Positions 41,690-50,884 of a stretch of 64,000 nt of DNA are shown one piece after another (position 1 is the first letter of the stretch; each line of letters starts with the position of its first letter). The position numbers were made by a program, and so were the translations under genes. The DNA is from Mucilaginibacter achroorhodeus (GTDB lineage Bacteria; Bacteroidota; Bacteroidia; Sphingobacteriales; Sphingobacteriaceae). Where the stretch lies: assembly GCF_007846095.1 (NCBI RefSeq), contig NZ_VOEI01000001.1, positions 1,204,983-1,268,982 of the forward strand. Direction: 5' to 3'. Under the pieces are notes generated by a model. It was given only the letters and a program-made list of their open reading frames with translations, searched no databases and had not been told where the DNA came from.

Positions 41690-42613
41690 ATGGCAATTGA
41701 AACTAACAACACCCGCAAAGGGATAATGATGGCTGTGGTAGCAGCTACGCTTTGGGGTATATCCGGTACATGCGGACAATTTTTATTTCAGCAAAGAGAG
41801 ATAAGCGTTGAATGGCTAATGTCTGTAAGGATGTTAGGGGCAGGCGGGCTGTTATTGGTATTTGCTCTTGCTAAGAAGGACAAAGATGTGCGTAACATCT
41901 GGCTGGATAAGCCATCGCGCAGCAAACTGCTGATGTTTGGCATTTTTGGGATGCTCACCGTACAATACACCTACTTTGCTGCCATTAAATTTTCTAATGC
42001 AGCTACGGCAACCATCCTGCAATTCTCTGCCCCGGTGATGATCGCTATCTATCTTGCCATACGCCACGGGCAACGCCTGGTAAAGCAGGAGTACCTTGCC
42101 ATTTCATTAGCCGTGCTTGGGACAATATTGTTAGTAACGCACGGTAACCTAAGGGCTTTAAATATTTCGCCGCTGGCTTTTGGCTTGGGTATGGCATCGG
42201 CGGTGAGCCTGGCTACTTATACACTATTACCCGTGCCACTGCTTAAAAAGTTTAGCGCGGTAAGTGTTATCGGCTGGGGACTGTTCATTGGCGGCGTTGC
42301 CATTTCGTTTGTTAAAGCGCCCTGGAGGCCGGATGGCGTGTGGGACATTTATACTTATGCCAACACGTTATTTGTAGTGATATTCGGCACATTGTTCCCT
42401 TTTTACTTGTATCTGCAAGCTGTACACCTTATTGGCGGACAAAAAGCCAGCGTACTTACTTCGGCAGAGCCGCTTTCGGCAACACTCATTTCTGTAGTAA
42501 TATTGGGCCTGTCTTTTAAATTTATGGATTGGATTGGTGCGCTGCTCATCATTGCAACGGTATTTATTCTCTCCATGAAGAAAACCAATACTTCGGCAGG
42601 GGCAAGTATATAA
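41690..42613 (+). CDS. EamA/DMT family transporter
   Basis: A 307-residue protein with ten membrane helices in two EamA repeats. The first has ATLWGISGTCGQFLF and VQYTYFAAIKFSNAATATIL, and the second ends with the typical SAEPLSATLISVVIL. Family members export amino acids, nucleotides or related metabolites. The frame opens at a TTG (41669), but ATG 41690 follows the promoter element and starts the usual hydrophilic lead. A divergent Lrp-type gene is its probable regulator. Confidence 0.92.
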   Translation: MAIETNNTRKGIMMAVVAATLWGISGTCGQFLFQQREISVEWLMSVRMLGAGGLLLVFALAKKDKDVRNIWLDKPSRSKLLMFGIFGMLTVQYTYFAAIKFSNAATATILQFSAPVMIAIYLAIRHGQRLVKQEYLAISLAVLGTILLVTHGNLRALNISPLAFGLGMASAVSLATYTLLPVPLLKKFSAVSVIGWGLFIGGVAISFVKAPWRPDGVWDIYTYANTLFVVIFGTLFPFYLYLQAVHLIGGQKASVLTSAEPLSATLISVVILGLSFKFMDWIGALLIIATVFILSMKKTNTSAGASI

Positions 42614-42619
42614 TTCATA

Positions 42620-42657
42620 AACAGCAAAGCCGCAATTTGGATTGCGGCTTTGCTGTT
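42620..42657. terminator. Strong bidirectional terminator
   Basis: A perfect 17-bp stem (42620-42636 with 42641-42657) around TTGG lies between the EamA gene and the convergent S9 peptidase. The last two bases overlap the peptidase 3' end. Confidence 0.88.
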
Positions 42658-45022
42658 ATTTACTCTTTAAAGTTTCTTCGAATAATTTAAAGATACGTTT
42701 GTACTCATCCGTCCAACTGCTGGGTTGTACAAAGCTATGGTCCTCAACCGGGTAAGGGGCTAATTCCCAGTTTTCTTTGTGCAACTCTATCAACCGCTGA
42801 CTTAAACGCACAATATCCTGAAAGTTCACGTTTTGGTCTACCATGCCATGGCACATCAGCAGGCGGCCTTTTAAGCCATCCACAAAATAAATAGGAGAAC
42901 TTTCGCGGTAGGCTTTTTCATCAGTGTATGGCTCGTTAAGGATATTTGATGTGTAACCATGGTTGTAATGTGCCCAATCGGTAACTGAACGGAGCGCTGC
43001 GCCTGCAGCAAAAACATCCGGCTTGGTGAACATAGCCATCAGCGTCATGAACCCACCGTAAGAGCCGCCGTACATACCGATGTGCTTAGCATTTACACCG
43101 TATTTCTCAACCAGTAGTTTAGCGCCATCTACCTGGTCGTCCAGATCGGCGCCACCCATGTGGCGGTAAATACCTGTACGAATATCACGGCCATATCCCG
43201 AGCTGGCAGTGTAGTCGATATCCATCACCGTGTACCCATTATCTGCCAGTAGGTTATTGAACATATATTCGCGGAAATAGCTGCTCCACCAGTAATGCAC
43301 GTTTTGCAGGTAACCGGCACCATGTACGAATATTACGGCAGGCTTGGCAGGATCGGCGTTTTTAGGTACGTAAACCCTGGCATAAATATCCTTACCGCTG
43401 CGGTTTTTAAAGCTGATCACTTCCGGCTCGCGCCAGGCATAAGAGTCAAATTCAGGCGAGGTTGAACGGGTAACCTGTACCGCTTTTGCACCAGCCTTGT
43501 TAGGCTGCACATAAAGCTCCCATGGTTTGCTGGAGAAAGAGTAACGTATGGCCAGCCATTTTTCATCTGGTGATAGGGTAACCTCATTACCCCCCTTCAT
43601 GCCTGTGAGTTTTGCCGGGGCACCACCTGTTACCGGGATACGATAAAAGTGGGTAATCCCCGGATGCTCCATATTAGCGGTGAAGTAAAACGATTTTTTA
43701 TCGTTAGAGATCTGCAGCGTTTGCACTTCCCATCTACCTGCTGTCAGCTGTTTTTTTGTGCCGTTGGCAACATCGGCAACGTACAAATGTGAGTAGCCCG
43801 TTGCCTCGCTTTGGTAATAAAAATGCGTGTTGTCGATCCAACCTAAGGTACTGTTGCCGAACCATGCACCGGTGCCCGGTCCGCCTATCCAGGCATCATC
43901 GTGCTGCCTGTCTAACAAGGTCAGTTTACCGGTCTCGGCATTCAGCTTCATCAGCCAACGGTCTTTATTATCCTGTGCATCTACGTTAACAATGGCGTAT
44001 TTTCCGTCGGGGCTCCAGTAAGGGCCTACCAGGTCAACTTTGCGGTCGGCATCGGCCTTTTTCAGAGCTGCTAACTCCTTAGGGTAATCCTTATAAAAAT
44101 CAGGAATGTCTTTTATTCCGGGGATGTCTTTAGTGATCACTTTATAAACACTATCGCGCTTTACATCAAAAATAAATAACTCGCTTGATTGCTGCGGTGC
44201 GCCTACTTTTGTACGATTTGGGATGTCCTCTGTAAAACCTGATGTCGTTACATAGTTAGGAACAATGGTACTTTTTGCGCCTTCCGCAGCTTGTGTTAAA
44301 CGATAGGTAATATACCTGCCATCCGGACTGACCTGCTGAAAGTTTACGCGTTTATCGCCGATAACAATCTCTTTTAATTTGTCACCGTCGTTTTCTGCCC
44401 GCTCAACTGAATCCAGCTTCTTGTCTTTTGCCTCTTTCTTTATTACATCAAACAACTCCAGTTGCTGCTTTTTTAACCAGGCAATTTGCTCGTTATCTTT
44501 TGCAGGCTTCTTGTCGCTTGCGTTTTTTACAAAGTTTGTAAGTTGTATCAGTTCGCCTTTGGCAAGTTTTAAGTAGTAAAGGTTATTCTCACGGGTGAAA
44601 ATTATCGCTGTCTCATCCGTATTAAAGGTTGGCGCACTCTCCCGTTCTGTGGTATTGGTTAATTGCATGGTTTTGCCTCCTGAAAGCTGATAGAGGTACA
44701 AGTCGCCGCCCTTTTCAAATACCTCCATGCTGTGCGAGCGGTTCCATTTACCATCTGCAGGCATATCCCGGCGCTCCGTTAAACTCACCTTTTGAGGCTT
44801 TAGATCAGTTGGTGTTACAGCGTAAGTTTGATCGCGGACTGCCTTGTCGGGGTTCCAATCGAAATAGATCTTTTTACTATCAGCACTCCAATGGATATCT
44901 GAGGGAGAGATTCCCATCCATTTTGGGTCGCGCATTATTTTTTCTACTGTAAGCGGCGCAAGGTTTTGCGCCATGGTACCTGATGCTGTTAAAACTAACA
45001 ACAGGGTAAATATCTGTTTCAT
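42656..45022 (-). CDS. S9 family prolyl oligopeptidase (DPP IV-like)
   Basis: A 788-residue exported serine peptidase with a signal peptide (cleavage near TMAQ), an N-terminal beta-propeller (about 25-530, with SPDGRYITYR and WSPDGKYAIV blade motifs) and an alpha/beta-hydrolase domain. The triad is Ser654 in YGGSYGGF, Asp729 in MVDQNVN and His762 in EDHSF. It releases dipeptides or cleaves after Pro in the periplasm and fits the protein-degrading lifestyle of this group. It is a single gene with a shared terminator. Confidence 0.94.
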   Translation of the reverse strand: MKQIFTLLLVLTASGTMAQNLAPLTVEKIMRDPKWMGISPSDIHWSADSKKIYFDWNPDKAVRDQTYAVTPTDLKPQKVSLTERRDMPADGKWNRSHSMEVFEKGGDLYLYQLSGGKTMQLTNTTERESAPTFNTDETAIIFTRENNLYYLKLAKGELIQLTNFVKNASDKKPAKDNEQIAWLKKQQLELFDVIKKEAKDKKLDSVERAENDGDKLKEIVIGDKRVNFQQVSPDGRYITYRLTQAAEGAKSTIVPNYVTTSGFTEDIPNRTKVGAPQQSSELFIFDVKRDSVYKVITKDIPGIKDIPDFYKDYPKELAALKKADADRKVDLVGPYWSPDGKYAIVNVDAQDNKDRWLMKLNAETGKLTLLDRQHDDAWIGGPGTGAWFGNSTLGWIDNTHFYYQSEATGYSHLYVADVANGTKKQLTAGRWEVQTLQISNDKKSFYFTANMEHPGITHFYRIPVTGGAPAKLTGMKGGNEVTLSPDEKWLAIRYSFSSKPWELYVQPNKAGAKAVQVTRSTSPEFDSYAWREPEVISFKNRSGKDIYARVYVPKNADPAKPAVIFVHGAGYLQNVHYWWSSYFREYMFNNLLADNGYTVMDIDYTASSGYGRDIRTGIYRHMGGADLDDQVDGAKLLVEKYGVNAKHIGMYGGSYGGFMTLMAMFTKPDVFAAGAALRSVTDWAHYNHGYTSNILNEPYTDEKAYRESSPIYFVDGLKGRLLMCHGMVDQNVNFQDIVRLSQRLIELHKENWELAPYPVEDHSFVQPSSWTDEYKRIFKLFEETLKSK

Positions 45023-45095
45023 GTGAGTAAGTTAGCCGCTGCAATTTAGCACTTTACCTAAGATTGCTATTTTTATTGCCGTAATTGTTACAAAT

Positions 45096-45617
45096 ATGCA
45101 ATTAGAAGGTACAAATTTCAAGCTTCGCCCATGGCGAATGCAAGACGCACCGTCGTTACAGAGACACGCTGATAACCCCAGCGTAAGCAAGTACCTGCTT
45201 AATCGGTTCCCTTATCCGTATACCCTTATTGATGCTGAAGAATTTCTGCAACATATTACCCGCCAGGAGCGGCTAACCACTTTTGCAATTGAGGTGGATG
45301 GTGAAGCAGCCGGCGGCATTGGGCTGGAACTGCGCCGTGATGTTTACCGCTATTCGCCACTGATAGGCTACTGGCTAAGTGAGGAGCATTGGGGCAGGGG
45401 CATTATGGTGGAAGCGGTGAAAATCTTAACACATTACGCTTTCACAAAACTTGATGCCATTTGTGTACAAGCCTTTGTATTCAGCGAAAACACGAGATCT
45501 ATGCGGGTGCTTGAAAAAGCCGGATATCAAAAGCAAGGTATTATCAGGCAATCGGTGATCAAACGCGGTGTGGTGATGGACGAGCATATTTATGCAGCCT
45601 ATCCAAAGGAAAAATAA
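45096..45617 (+). CDS. GNAT family N-acetyltransferase (RimJ/RimL-like)
   Basis: A 173-residue acetyltransferase. It opens with LRPWRMQDAPSLQRHADNPSV, as in the RimJ/RimL-type, and has the acetyl-CoA loop in YWLSEEHWGRGIMVEA, then ENTRSMRVLEKAGYQKQG near the C-terminus. The substrate could be a ribosomal protein N-terminus, an aminoglycoside or a small amine. It is divergent from the S9 peptidase and followed by a non-coding stretch with inverted repeats. Confidence 0.88.
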   Translation: MQLEGTNFKLRPWRMQDAPSLQRHADNPSVSKYLLNRFPYPYTLIDAEEFLQHITRQERLTTFAIEVDGEAAGGIGLELRRDVYRYSPLIGYWLSEEHWGRGIMVEAVKILTHYAFTKLDAICVQAFVFSENTRSMRVLEKAGYQKQGIIRQSVIKRGVVMDEHIYAAYPKEK

Positions 45618-45620
45618 CGA

Positions 45621-45677
45621 GAAACTTCTCCGGGCGCTAAAGAGCGCCGATTGCACGTTCCGGTAGGGAGGAGTTTC
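45621..45677. repeat. Nested intergenic inverted repeat
   Basis: GAAACTTCTCC (45621-45631) and GGAGGAGTTTC (45667-45677) pair with one mismatch and enclose a GGCGCT-AAAG-AGCGCC hairpin (45633-45648). More GC-rich blocks follow to about 45740. No coding signal is seen in 45618-45822. Confidence 0.55.
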
Positions 45678-45774
45678 ATGGCGACTAAAACCCCTTCCTG
45701 CCACTACATTATACAGCCGCCCCCTCCTATGGGAGGGAATTAAAAATTGACACCTGGATTTTCTGTAAAATAAA

Positions 45775-45802
45775 AAAGGCCGCAGGGTTAACTGCGACCT
45801 TT
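45775..45802 (-). terminator. Terminator after the PafA-type phosphatase gene
   Basis: AAAGGCCGCAG (45775-45785) pairs with CTGCGACCTTT (45792-45802), with one mismatch. On minus it is followed by TTTATTTT. Confidence 0.75.
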
Positions 45803-45822
45803 CTATATCACTCTAAAAATTT

Positions 45823-47481
45823 TTATTTCAACACTTCGCCAATGGCGGTACCAACGTTGCCGTTCGGTGCCTGGATATGCAAGAGTTGTGCTACGGTTGG
45901 TGCAATATCCGTCATATGCGTTTCGCGGGTGAGGCTGCCATGTTTAACACCCCAACCCATAAATACCAACGGGATATGGGCATCATAAGGATTCCATGTA
46001 CCGTGGGTTGTACCCGTTTGGCCATGGCCACTGTACCAACCCGGTTTCAATACTATTTGAATAGTACCACTATGCTCGGGGCTGTAACCATTCTGGATCC
46101 TTTCCTTCAAGGCCGCCGGAATGTTCGCTTCTTCTACACGCTGCATATCAACGGCGTAAGCTATAGCAGGTTGCTCCATCAGGTATTGTATCACGTCAAG
46201 CTTAATGGCTGCATCGCTAACTTTTTGCTTACGTAGTTCTGTGTTATTAAAGTTCACCTGGTAATTGTTGAAACTTAAAACAGCTCTCTTAACACTGTAT
46301 TTTTCTTCCAGCATTTTATTTAGGCCTGTCAACGCTGGTCCGTCATTCCAAACACCGGCAGGCACTTTATGATCTATCAGGAAGTTGGCGTTATGTGCAG
46401 CGCCGTGGTCTGCCGTAAGGAATACCGTATAGTTGCCTTTGCCTACTTTGCCATCGAGGTAAGTAAAGAAAGCAGCCAGGTCTTTATCAAGGCGCAAATA
46501 TGTATCTTCTGCCTCAACAGAGTTAGGCCCAAATTGGTGACCGACGTAATCTGTAGAAGAAAGGCTTACTGCCAGGAAATCTGTCACTACATTTTTGCCT
46601 AAGTTCTCACCATCTACGGCAGCGCGGGCCAAGTCAAGCGTCATGCTGTTACCGTAAGGTGTAGAGCGAATAAGCCCGGCATTACCTTTGTAAAGCGCAG
46701 ATGTTTTGATCGGGAAGGTTGGCGCTTCGGTACCGCTGAATTTACCTTCGTGCCCCGGGGTGTTATCCGGTTCGCTTTGTACGTAGGTGTTGATAGGATA
46801 AAGTGTGTTCCAATCCTGATTCAAATACTTCTCGGCTGGTTTACCGGCATTAAAGTTTTTAACCCACGCGGGCAGGTCTGTCATGTAATAAGTGCTGCTT
46901 ATCCAGCTGCCATTTGCATCATCAAACCAATAAGCCGCGTTAGCAGCATGACCGGCAGGCAGAATGCCGCCTCGATCTTTAAGCGCGATACCAATAACTT
47001 TTGAACGGAAATTTGTTGCAAAACGCAACTCATCGGTAACTGTGCTGGTAAGCATATTACGCGGCGACATTTTGCCGGCCTTTGAGTTACTACCAACTGC
47101 TACAACCGTGCTATCATCTGTGCAATACATTGATTTACCGGTTGCCTGTACAATAAAATCGTTACCGGCAATACCATGTATGGAGGGCACCGAACCGGTA
47201 TAGATGCAGGTGTGGCCAGCAGCAGTTACGGTTGGTATGTAAGGGATCAACGTGTTCTCGCAGGTAAAACCCTCGTTAAGCATGCGCTTAAAACCTCCGG
47301 CCTGGTACCTGTCAAAGTAGCGATATAAATAATCCCAACGCATTTGGTCAACTACTATACCTACAACCAATTTCGGCCGCGGCAGCGTGCTTTGCGCTGT
47401 TGTTTGCGCTTTTTTTGTTTGTGCCGATGAAATAAGTGTGGCAGCAGCAAAACCTATTAAAAGCAATAATTTTCTCGTCAT
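45823..47481 (-). CDS. PafA-type alkaline phosphatase family protein
   Basis: A 552-residue exported phosphomonoesterase of the alkaline phosphatase superfamily. After the signal peptide (cleavage near SSAQ) come VVDQMRWDYLYRY with metal ligand Asp45, the nucleophile Thr in PTVTAAGHT (about 83-91), and later FLTADHGAAH with two metal ligands. It matches PafA of Elizabethkingia-type bacteria, which releases phosphate and is not inhibited by it. The ATG at 47481 starts the signal peptide; 47505 would add eight odd residues. A 9-bp inverted repeat lies upstream. Confidence 0.9.
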   Translation of the reverse strand: MTRKLLLLIGFAAATLISSAQTKKAQTTAQSTLPRPKLVVGIVVDQMRWDYLYRYFDRYQAGGFKRMLNEGFTCENTLIPYIPTVTAAGHTCIYTGSVPSIHGIAGNDFIVQATGKSMYCTDDSTVVAVGSNSKAGKMSPRNMLTSTVTDELRFATNFRSKVIGIALKDRGGILPAGHAANAAYWFDDANGSWISSTYYMTDLPAWVKNFNAGKPAEKYLNQDWNTLYPINTYVQSEPDNTPGHEGKFSGTEAPTFPIKTSALYKGNAGLIRSTPYGNSMTLDLARAAVDGENLGKNVVTDFLAVSLSSTDYVGHQFGPNSVEAEDTYLRLDKDLAAFFTYLDGKVGKGNYTVFLTADHGAAHNANFLIDHKVPAGVWNDGPALTGLNKMLEEKYSVKRAVLSFNNYQVNFNNTELRKQKVSDAAIKLDVIQYLMEQPAIAYAVDMQRVEEANIPAALKERIQNGYSPEHSGTIQIVLKPGWYSGHGQTGTTHGTWNPYDAHIPLVFMGWGVKHGSLTRETHMTDIAPTVAQLLHIQAPNGNVGTAIGEVLK

Positions 47482-47503
47482 AACATCAAAATGGGTAAAA
47501 GGC

Positions 47504-47541
47504 AAATATCACATTTTACATATATATCCTACGTGATATTT
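47504..47541. promoter_or_regulatory. Inverted repeat upstream of the PafA-type gene
   Basis: AAATATCAC (47504-47512) and GTGATATTT (47533-47541) are perfect 9-bp arms 20 nt apart, centred about 40 nt before the start codon. It may be a regulator site; the factor is unknown. The rest of the gap to 47662 shows nothing clear. Confidence 0.4.
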
Positions 47542-47662
47542 ATGTTATAAAGGTGTTACAAAGCACAGGAGTTAATGCCGGCCGTATTATAAATACCACT
47601 GCCGAAAAGCTTGCTTTATTATATGAGCCATCCATTTCCTTTTAGTAAGTTTAATCCAGATT

Positions 47663-48850
47663 ATGCTTTTTCAATTTAACCTTTACAGCTCTGTTTTACT
47701 GGTGTTTTTTAGCCAGCTTATGATCTTCGGGTTTTTGCTGCTGTACCTTGGTTTAAAAGATCAACTTCTGTCATCAAGGTTGCTCGGCATATTCTTGCTG
47801 CTATCAGCGTTATTTGTTTTCCCCTGGATGGTTGGTTTTGCCGGTTGGTATGACAATCAGCCGTACAGGGATATTTTATTTTACACCCCGTTTATTCATG
47901 CCTTATTTTTTGGCCCTTTGATCTACCTGTACGTAAAAAGCTTATTGAACATCGATTATAAAATCGCTTACAATGATTATCTGCATTTTATACCCGGCTG
48001 TTTATTTGTGATCTGGGCGCTGATCGTATTTGTCTACGATAATTTAGTGGTACATCATTATAGTTTAATGAACGGCCGCAACGATCCCGATTTCGATAAC
48101 TGGTATTCCTGGCTTTGGTCGATAAGTATAGTGGTTTATTTGATCCTTACATACAGGTATTACAAACGCTATCGGACCTATATCATCGACGAACTATCAT
48201 TTGCCGATCAGGCAAGTTTCAGGTGGTTAAGGAATTTTCTTTTGGCCTACCTGTGCCTGGCGGTCATCGTTGTTGTAGAACAATTTGTGGCTATTTTCCA
48301 CGAATCAAATTATGTTATTTCGTGGTACTATTTTATGGGCTTTGCTGTTGTTGGCTATTACATTGCTGTTAGTGCCTATGGGCAACAAGGCCGTATCTTG
48401 GCTAAGCTTCATTACGTTCCTGTACAAGAGCCGGCAAGGGATGTAAACCGAACTGTTCCATTAAAAACGGATGATTTTGAGGAACCTTCCAATTTAAATT
48501 ACGAGCTTGTCCAAAAATGGAAACCCGCCGTACTACGGCAATTAGACCATGAACGGATATTTCTTGACCCGGAATTAACGCTTACCGACCTCGCCAAAAA
48601 ATTGGGCACAAACACATCGCTCTTAAGCAAAGTTATCAATGCCGGTTTTGGCATTTCTTTTAACGATCTGATAAATAATCATAGGGTTGAAGAAGCGAAA
48701 AGGCTGATGGCAAGCCCTGCTCACAAGCACTTCACCATGCTGGCCATTGCCTTTGAAGCCGGCTTTAATTCGAAGGCTACTTTTAACCGGGCCTTTAAAC
48801 GTTTCTCCGGAGAAAATCCATCTGATTACCAAACCAGGCTTCAGCGATAA
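47663..48850 (+). CDS. AraC-family regulator with N-terminal membrane region
   Basis: A 395-residue protein. Residues 1-245 contain seven predicted membrane helices, and the C-terminal 100 residues hold the AraC helix-turn-helix pair (LTDLAKKLGTNTSLLSKVINAGF, then AFEAGFNSKATFNRAFKRFSGENPSDY). This membrane-bound layout is common in Bacteroidota and suggests direct sensing of an envelope or extracellular signal. DoxX and lipoprotein genes follow on the same strand and may be its targets. Confidence 0.92.
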   Translation: MLFQFNLYSSVLLVFFSQLMIFGFLLLYLGLKDQLLSSRLLGIFLLLSALFVFPWMVGFAGWYDNQPYRDILFYTPFIHALFFGPLIYLYVKSLLNIDYKIAYNDYLHFIPGCLFVIWALIVFVYDNLVVHHYSLMNGRNDPDFDNWYSWLWSISIVVYLILTYRYYKRYRTYIIDELSFADQASFRWLRNFLLAYLCLAVIVVVEQFVAIFHESNYVISWYYFMGFAVVGYYIAVSAYGQQGRILAKLHYVPVQEPARDVNRTVPLKTDDFEEPSNLNYELVQKWKPAVLRQLDHERIFLDPELTLTDLAKKLGTNTSLLSKVINAGFGISFNDLINNHRVEEAKRLMASPAHKHFTMLAIAFEAGFNSKATFNRAFKRFSGENPSDYQTRLQR

Positions 48851-48928
48851 ACTAAATGTTGCCTCATAACATGTTCTGAAGCGCTTATGCTTAGGAGTTG
48901 TGGCAATTTGCGCTAAAAAATCGCCTAT

Positions 48929-49405
48929 ATGATCACTCTTATTAAAAAGTTAACCAAGCCGCTGTTATTACCGCATTGGTACCAGGACCTACTTTTGGCT
49001 ATTCCGCGTTTGGTTTGCGGATATCTTTTGACAGCCGACTTTGGCTCGGCTAAATTCGGGCTCCCATGGAGCCCAAAAGATAATAACCTACATTTATTTG
49101 AGGTTGCATTTTGGTTTCCGCACGATGTAGCTGCCTACGGCGGGATATTTAAAATGTTCCCCGTGTTTTTTGCCTGGATGGGCGCTTTTAGTGAAGCCGT
49201 CGGCGGGATATTTCTGCTGGCAGGTTATCAAACCCGGCTTTTCAGCACACTCATTTTATTGACCATGCTTGTTGCCATGTTTATGCAGCAGTGGCAAAAC
49301 GGCTTATGGAACATGCTGCCTGCAATGGGTTTTGCCTGGGTAGCTCTTTATACCTCTGTTATCGGAAGCGGCCGCTTCGGTATTGATCACTTAGTAACAA
49401 AATAG
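48929..49405 (+). CDS. DoxX-family membrane protein
   Basis: A 158-residue protein with four membrane helices in the DoxX pattern (RLVCGYLLTADFGSAKFGLPW, MGAFSEAVGGIFLLAGYQTR, TLILLTMLVAMFMQQW). The family is linked to redox and sulfur metabolism in a few cases, but most members are uncharacterised. It lies 78 nt after the AraC-type gene and 3 nt before a lipoprotein gene, so the last two form an operon. Confidence 0.88.
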   Translation: MITLIKKLTKPLLLPHWYQDLLLAIPRLVCGYLLTADFGSAKFGLPWSPKDNNLHLFEVAFWFPHDVAAYGGIFKMFPVFFAWMGAFSEAVGGIFLLAGYQTRLFSTLILLTMLVAMFMQQWQNGLWNMLPAMGFAWVALYTSVIGSGRFGIDHLVTK

Positions 49406-49408
49406 CTT

Positions 49409-49783
49409 ATGAAAAAGTATTATATATCAACGCTTGTTATGATTGTTTTATTCACAAGCAGCTGCGTTCAGCCAACCAGAAACATTAACATAACCCTTAA
49501 ACTGCATTTGAAAGGTATGAAAGATGTGCAGCGGGTTGGTGTAAAGGGCAACGATAAGCCTTTGAGCTGGGACCAAGGCTTGCCGATGAACCCCATTATA
49601 AAAGATTCTCTGTATACGGTTACCTATACCACAAAAACCGGGTATAATTTTACTGAAATCAAATTCACTGTCGATGACAAAGCGGAGCTTAAAGGACAAC
49701 CCAACAGGAGACTTGATTTCCCAAACACTAACAGGGTTGTATATGAAGCTACATTTGATAACCCGGCAGCTAAAGCAAACTAA
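49409..49783 (+). CDS. Lipoprotein with starch-binding-like beta-sandwich
   Basis: A 124-residue lipoprotein (lipobox TSSC near residue 18). The mature part (NITLKLHLKGMKDVQRVGVKG, then LSWDQGLPM and FTEIKFTVDD) recalls the CBM20/CBM48 type of beta-sandwich, seen in many Bacteroidota exported proteins. It is 3 nt after the DoxX gene, so they are co-expressed. Ligand unknown; the domain match is by eye. Confidence 0.72.
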   Translation: MKKYYISTLVMIVLFTSSCVQPTRNINITLKLHLKGMKDVQRVGVKGNDKPLSWDQGLPMNPIIKDSLYTVTYTTKTGYNFTEIKFTVDDKAELKGQPNRRLDFPNTNRVVYEATFDNPAAKAN

Positions 49784-49789
49784 AACCTT

Positions 49790-50884
49790 TTACTCCAAAA
49801 ATGTAAGCAAGGCATGCTGGCTTGCCGTGTGGATATCGCGCCAAACGCGGTTAAGTTCGGTGTCGGGCGATGCTGCCAGAAGGCCGCAATAAGGATAGAG
49901 CCCGTCAACGGTTTCACGGGCAACGCGGGCTAGCATTCTGCTGGCCCTGCTTACATCTTTCAGATAATTCTCATTAGCGATGTCTTCCCAGGAAAGGTTC
50001 ACGGCCTTGTAAAAAGCAGTGCGGGCATCGTTCAACAATATGATCGCCGACTCTCGCTCTTCCATCATCAAAGCGGCGTTGGCCTCGCTTACCCTGCGCA
50101 CATTGGTTGCCTTAAATACAAAAGCATCTTTGCACAGGTCTACAAAATTAACAGCCAGGCCGGATAGGTTTGCTGCCAGCGTGGCTTCTGCTAACTGGAG
50201 AAATGGGTACTTATAAATTGTTGCATCAATTACCGTCGCTTCCGGCTTTATTTCAAAACTGCAGTTCTTATCAACATATACGTTATCTATAGTATAAGCA
50301 TCGCTACCTGTGGCAACCATGCCCATATATTTCCAGCCGCTTTGCAGTTGTACATCCGCTTTGTCTAATACAAAAGACCGGATAATCGGGGCACTATCAA
50401 CAGTTAACGGAGTTCCTTTAGCATTAACAATACGACAGTTGATGGTGATGTGCGTAGCATGATGAACACCGCTTGCATATTTCCAGTTGCCGTTGATGAT
50501 AAAGCCATTGTTATGTTCAGTAGCTGTTCCGGTATCGGCACCACTACCGGCAAGGCAAGTCTTTTTATCTGCAAATATCTCTTTGGCAACCTCCGGCACT
50601 ATAAATCCGCCAAAGAAACCGGCCCCGCTGCATAGGGTTACTACCCAACCCAAACTGCCATCGGCCCAGCTCAGCGCTTCTTCCGTTTCAATCAGTTTTG
50701 GTAAAGAATATTGCAATCCGCCGTATGCCTCAGGCACCAGCATATTAAACCATTGCTGTTGATAAACTAACTCCAGCTGCTTTGGATGCAGCATGCCTAA
50801 GGCTTCCGCCTCGGCCGCGTTATCCCTTATCTGTTTTACCCAGGCAGCATCTAACAGCTGCGAGGGATGATGAATTGCGCTCAT
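49790..50884 (-). CDS. Acyl-CoA dehydrogenase-fold flavoprotein in the thiamine operon
   Basis: A 364-residue protein with the acyl-CoA dehydrogenase fold. It has an N-terminal helical domain (LVPEAYGGLQYSLPKLIETEEAL), a beta domain with FIINGNWKYASGVHHATHI, and a helical C-terminus ending RVWRDIHTASQHALL. That end resembles group D flavin monooxygenases (HsaA/DszC type, Acyl-CoA_dh_2) more than true dehydrogenases. Its ATG overlaps the stop of the PnuT-type gene by 4 nt (ATGA), and the operon starts with a TPP riboswitch. A role in thiamine or thiamine-precursor metabolism is an inference from context. Confidence 0.85.
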   Translation of the reverse strand: MSAIHHPSQLLDAAWVKQIRDNAAEAEALGMLHPKQLELVYQQQWFNMLVPEAYGGLQYSLPKLIETEEALSWADGSLGWVVTLCSGAGFFGGFIVPEVAKEIFADKKTCLAGSGADTGTATEHNNGFIINGNWKYASGVHHATHITINCRIVNAKGTPLTVDSAPIIRSFVLDKADVQLQSGWKYMGMVATGSDAYTIDNVYVDKNCSFEIKPEATVIDATIYKYPFLQLAEATLAANLSGLAVNFVDLCKDAFVFKATNVRRVSEANAALMMEERESAIILLNDARTAFYKAVNLSWEDIANENYLKDVSRASRMLARVARETVDGLYPYCGLLAASPDTELNRVWRDIHTASQHALLTFLE

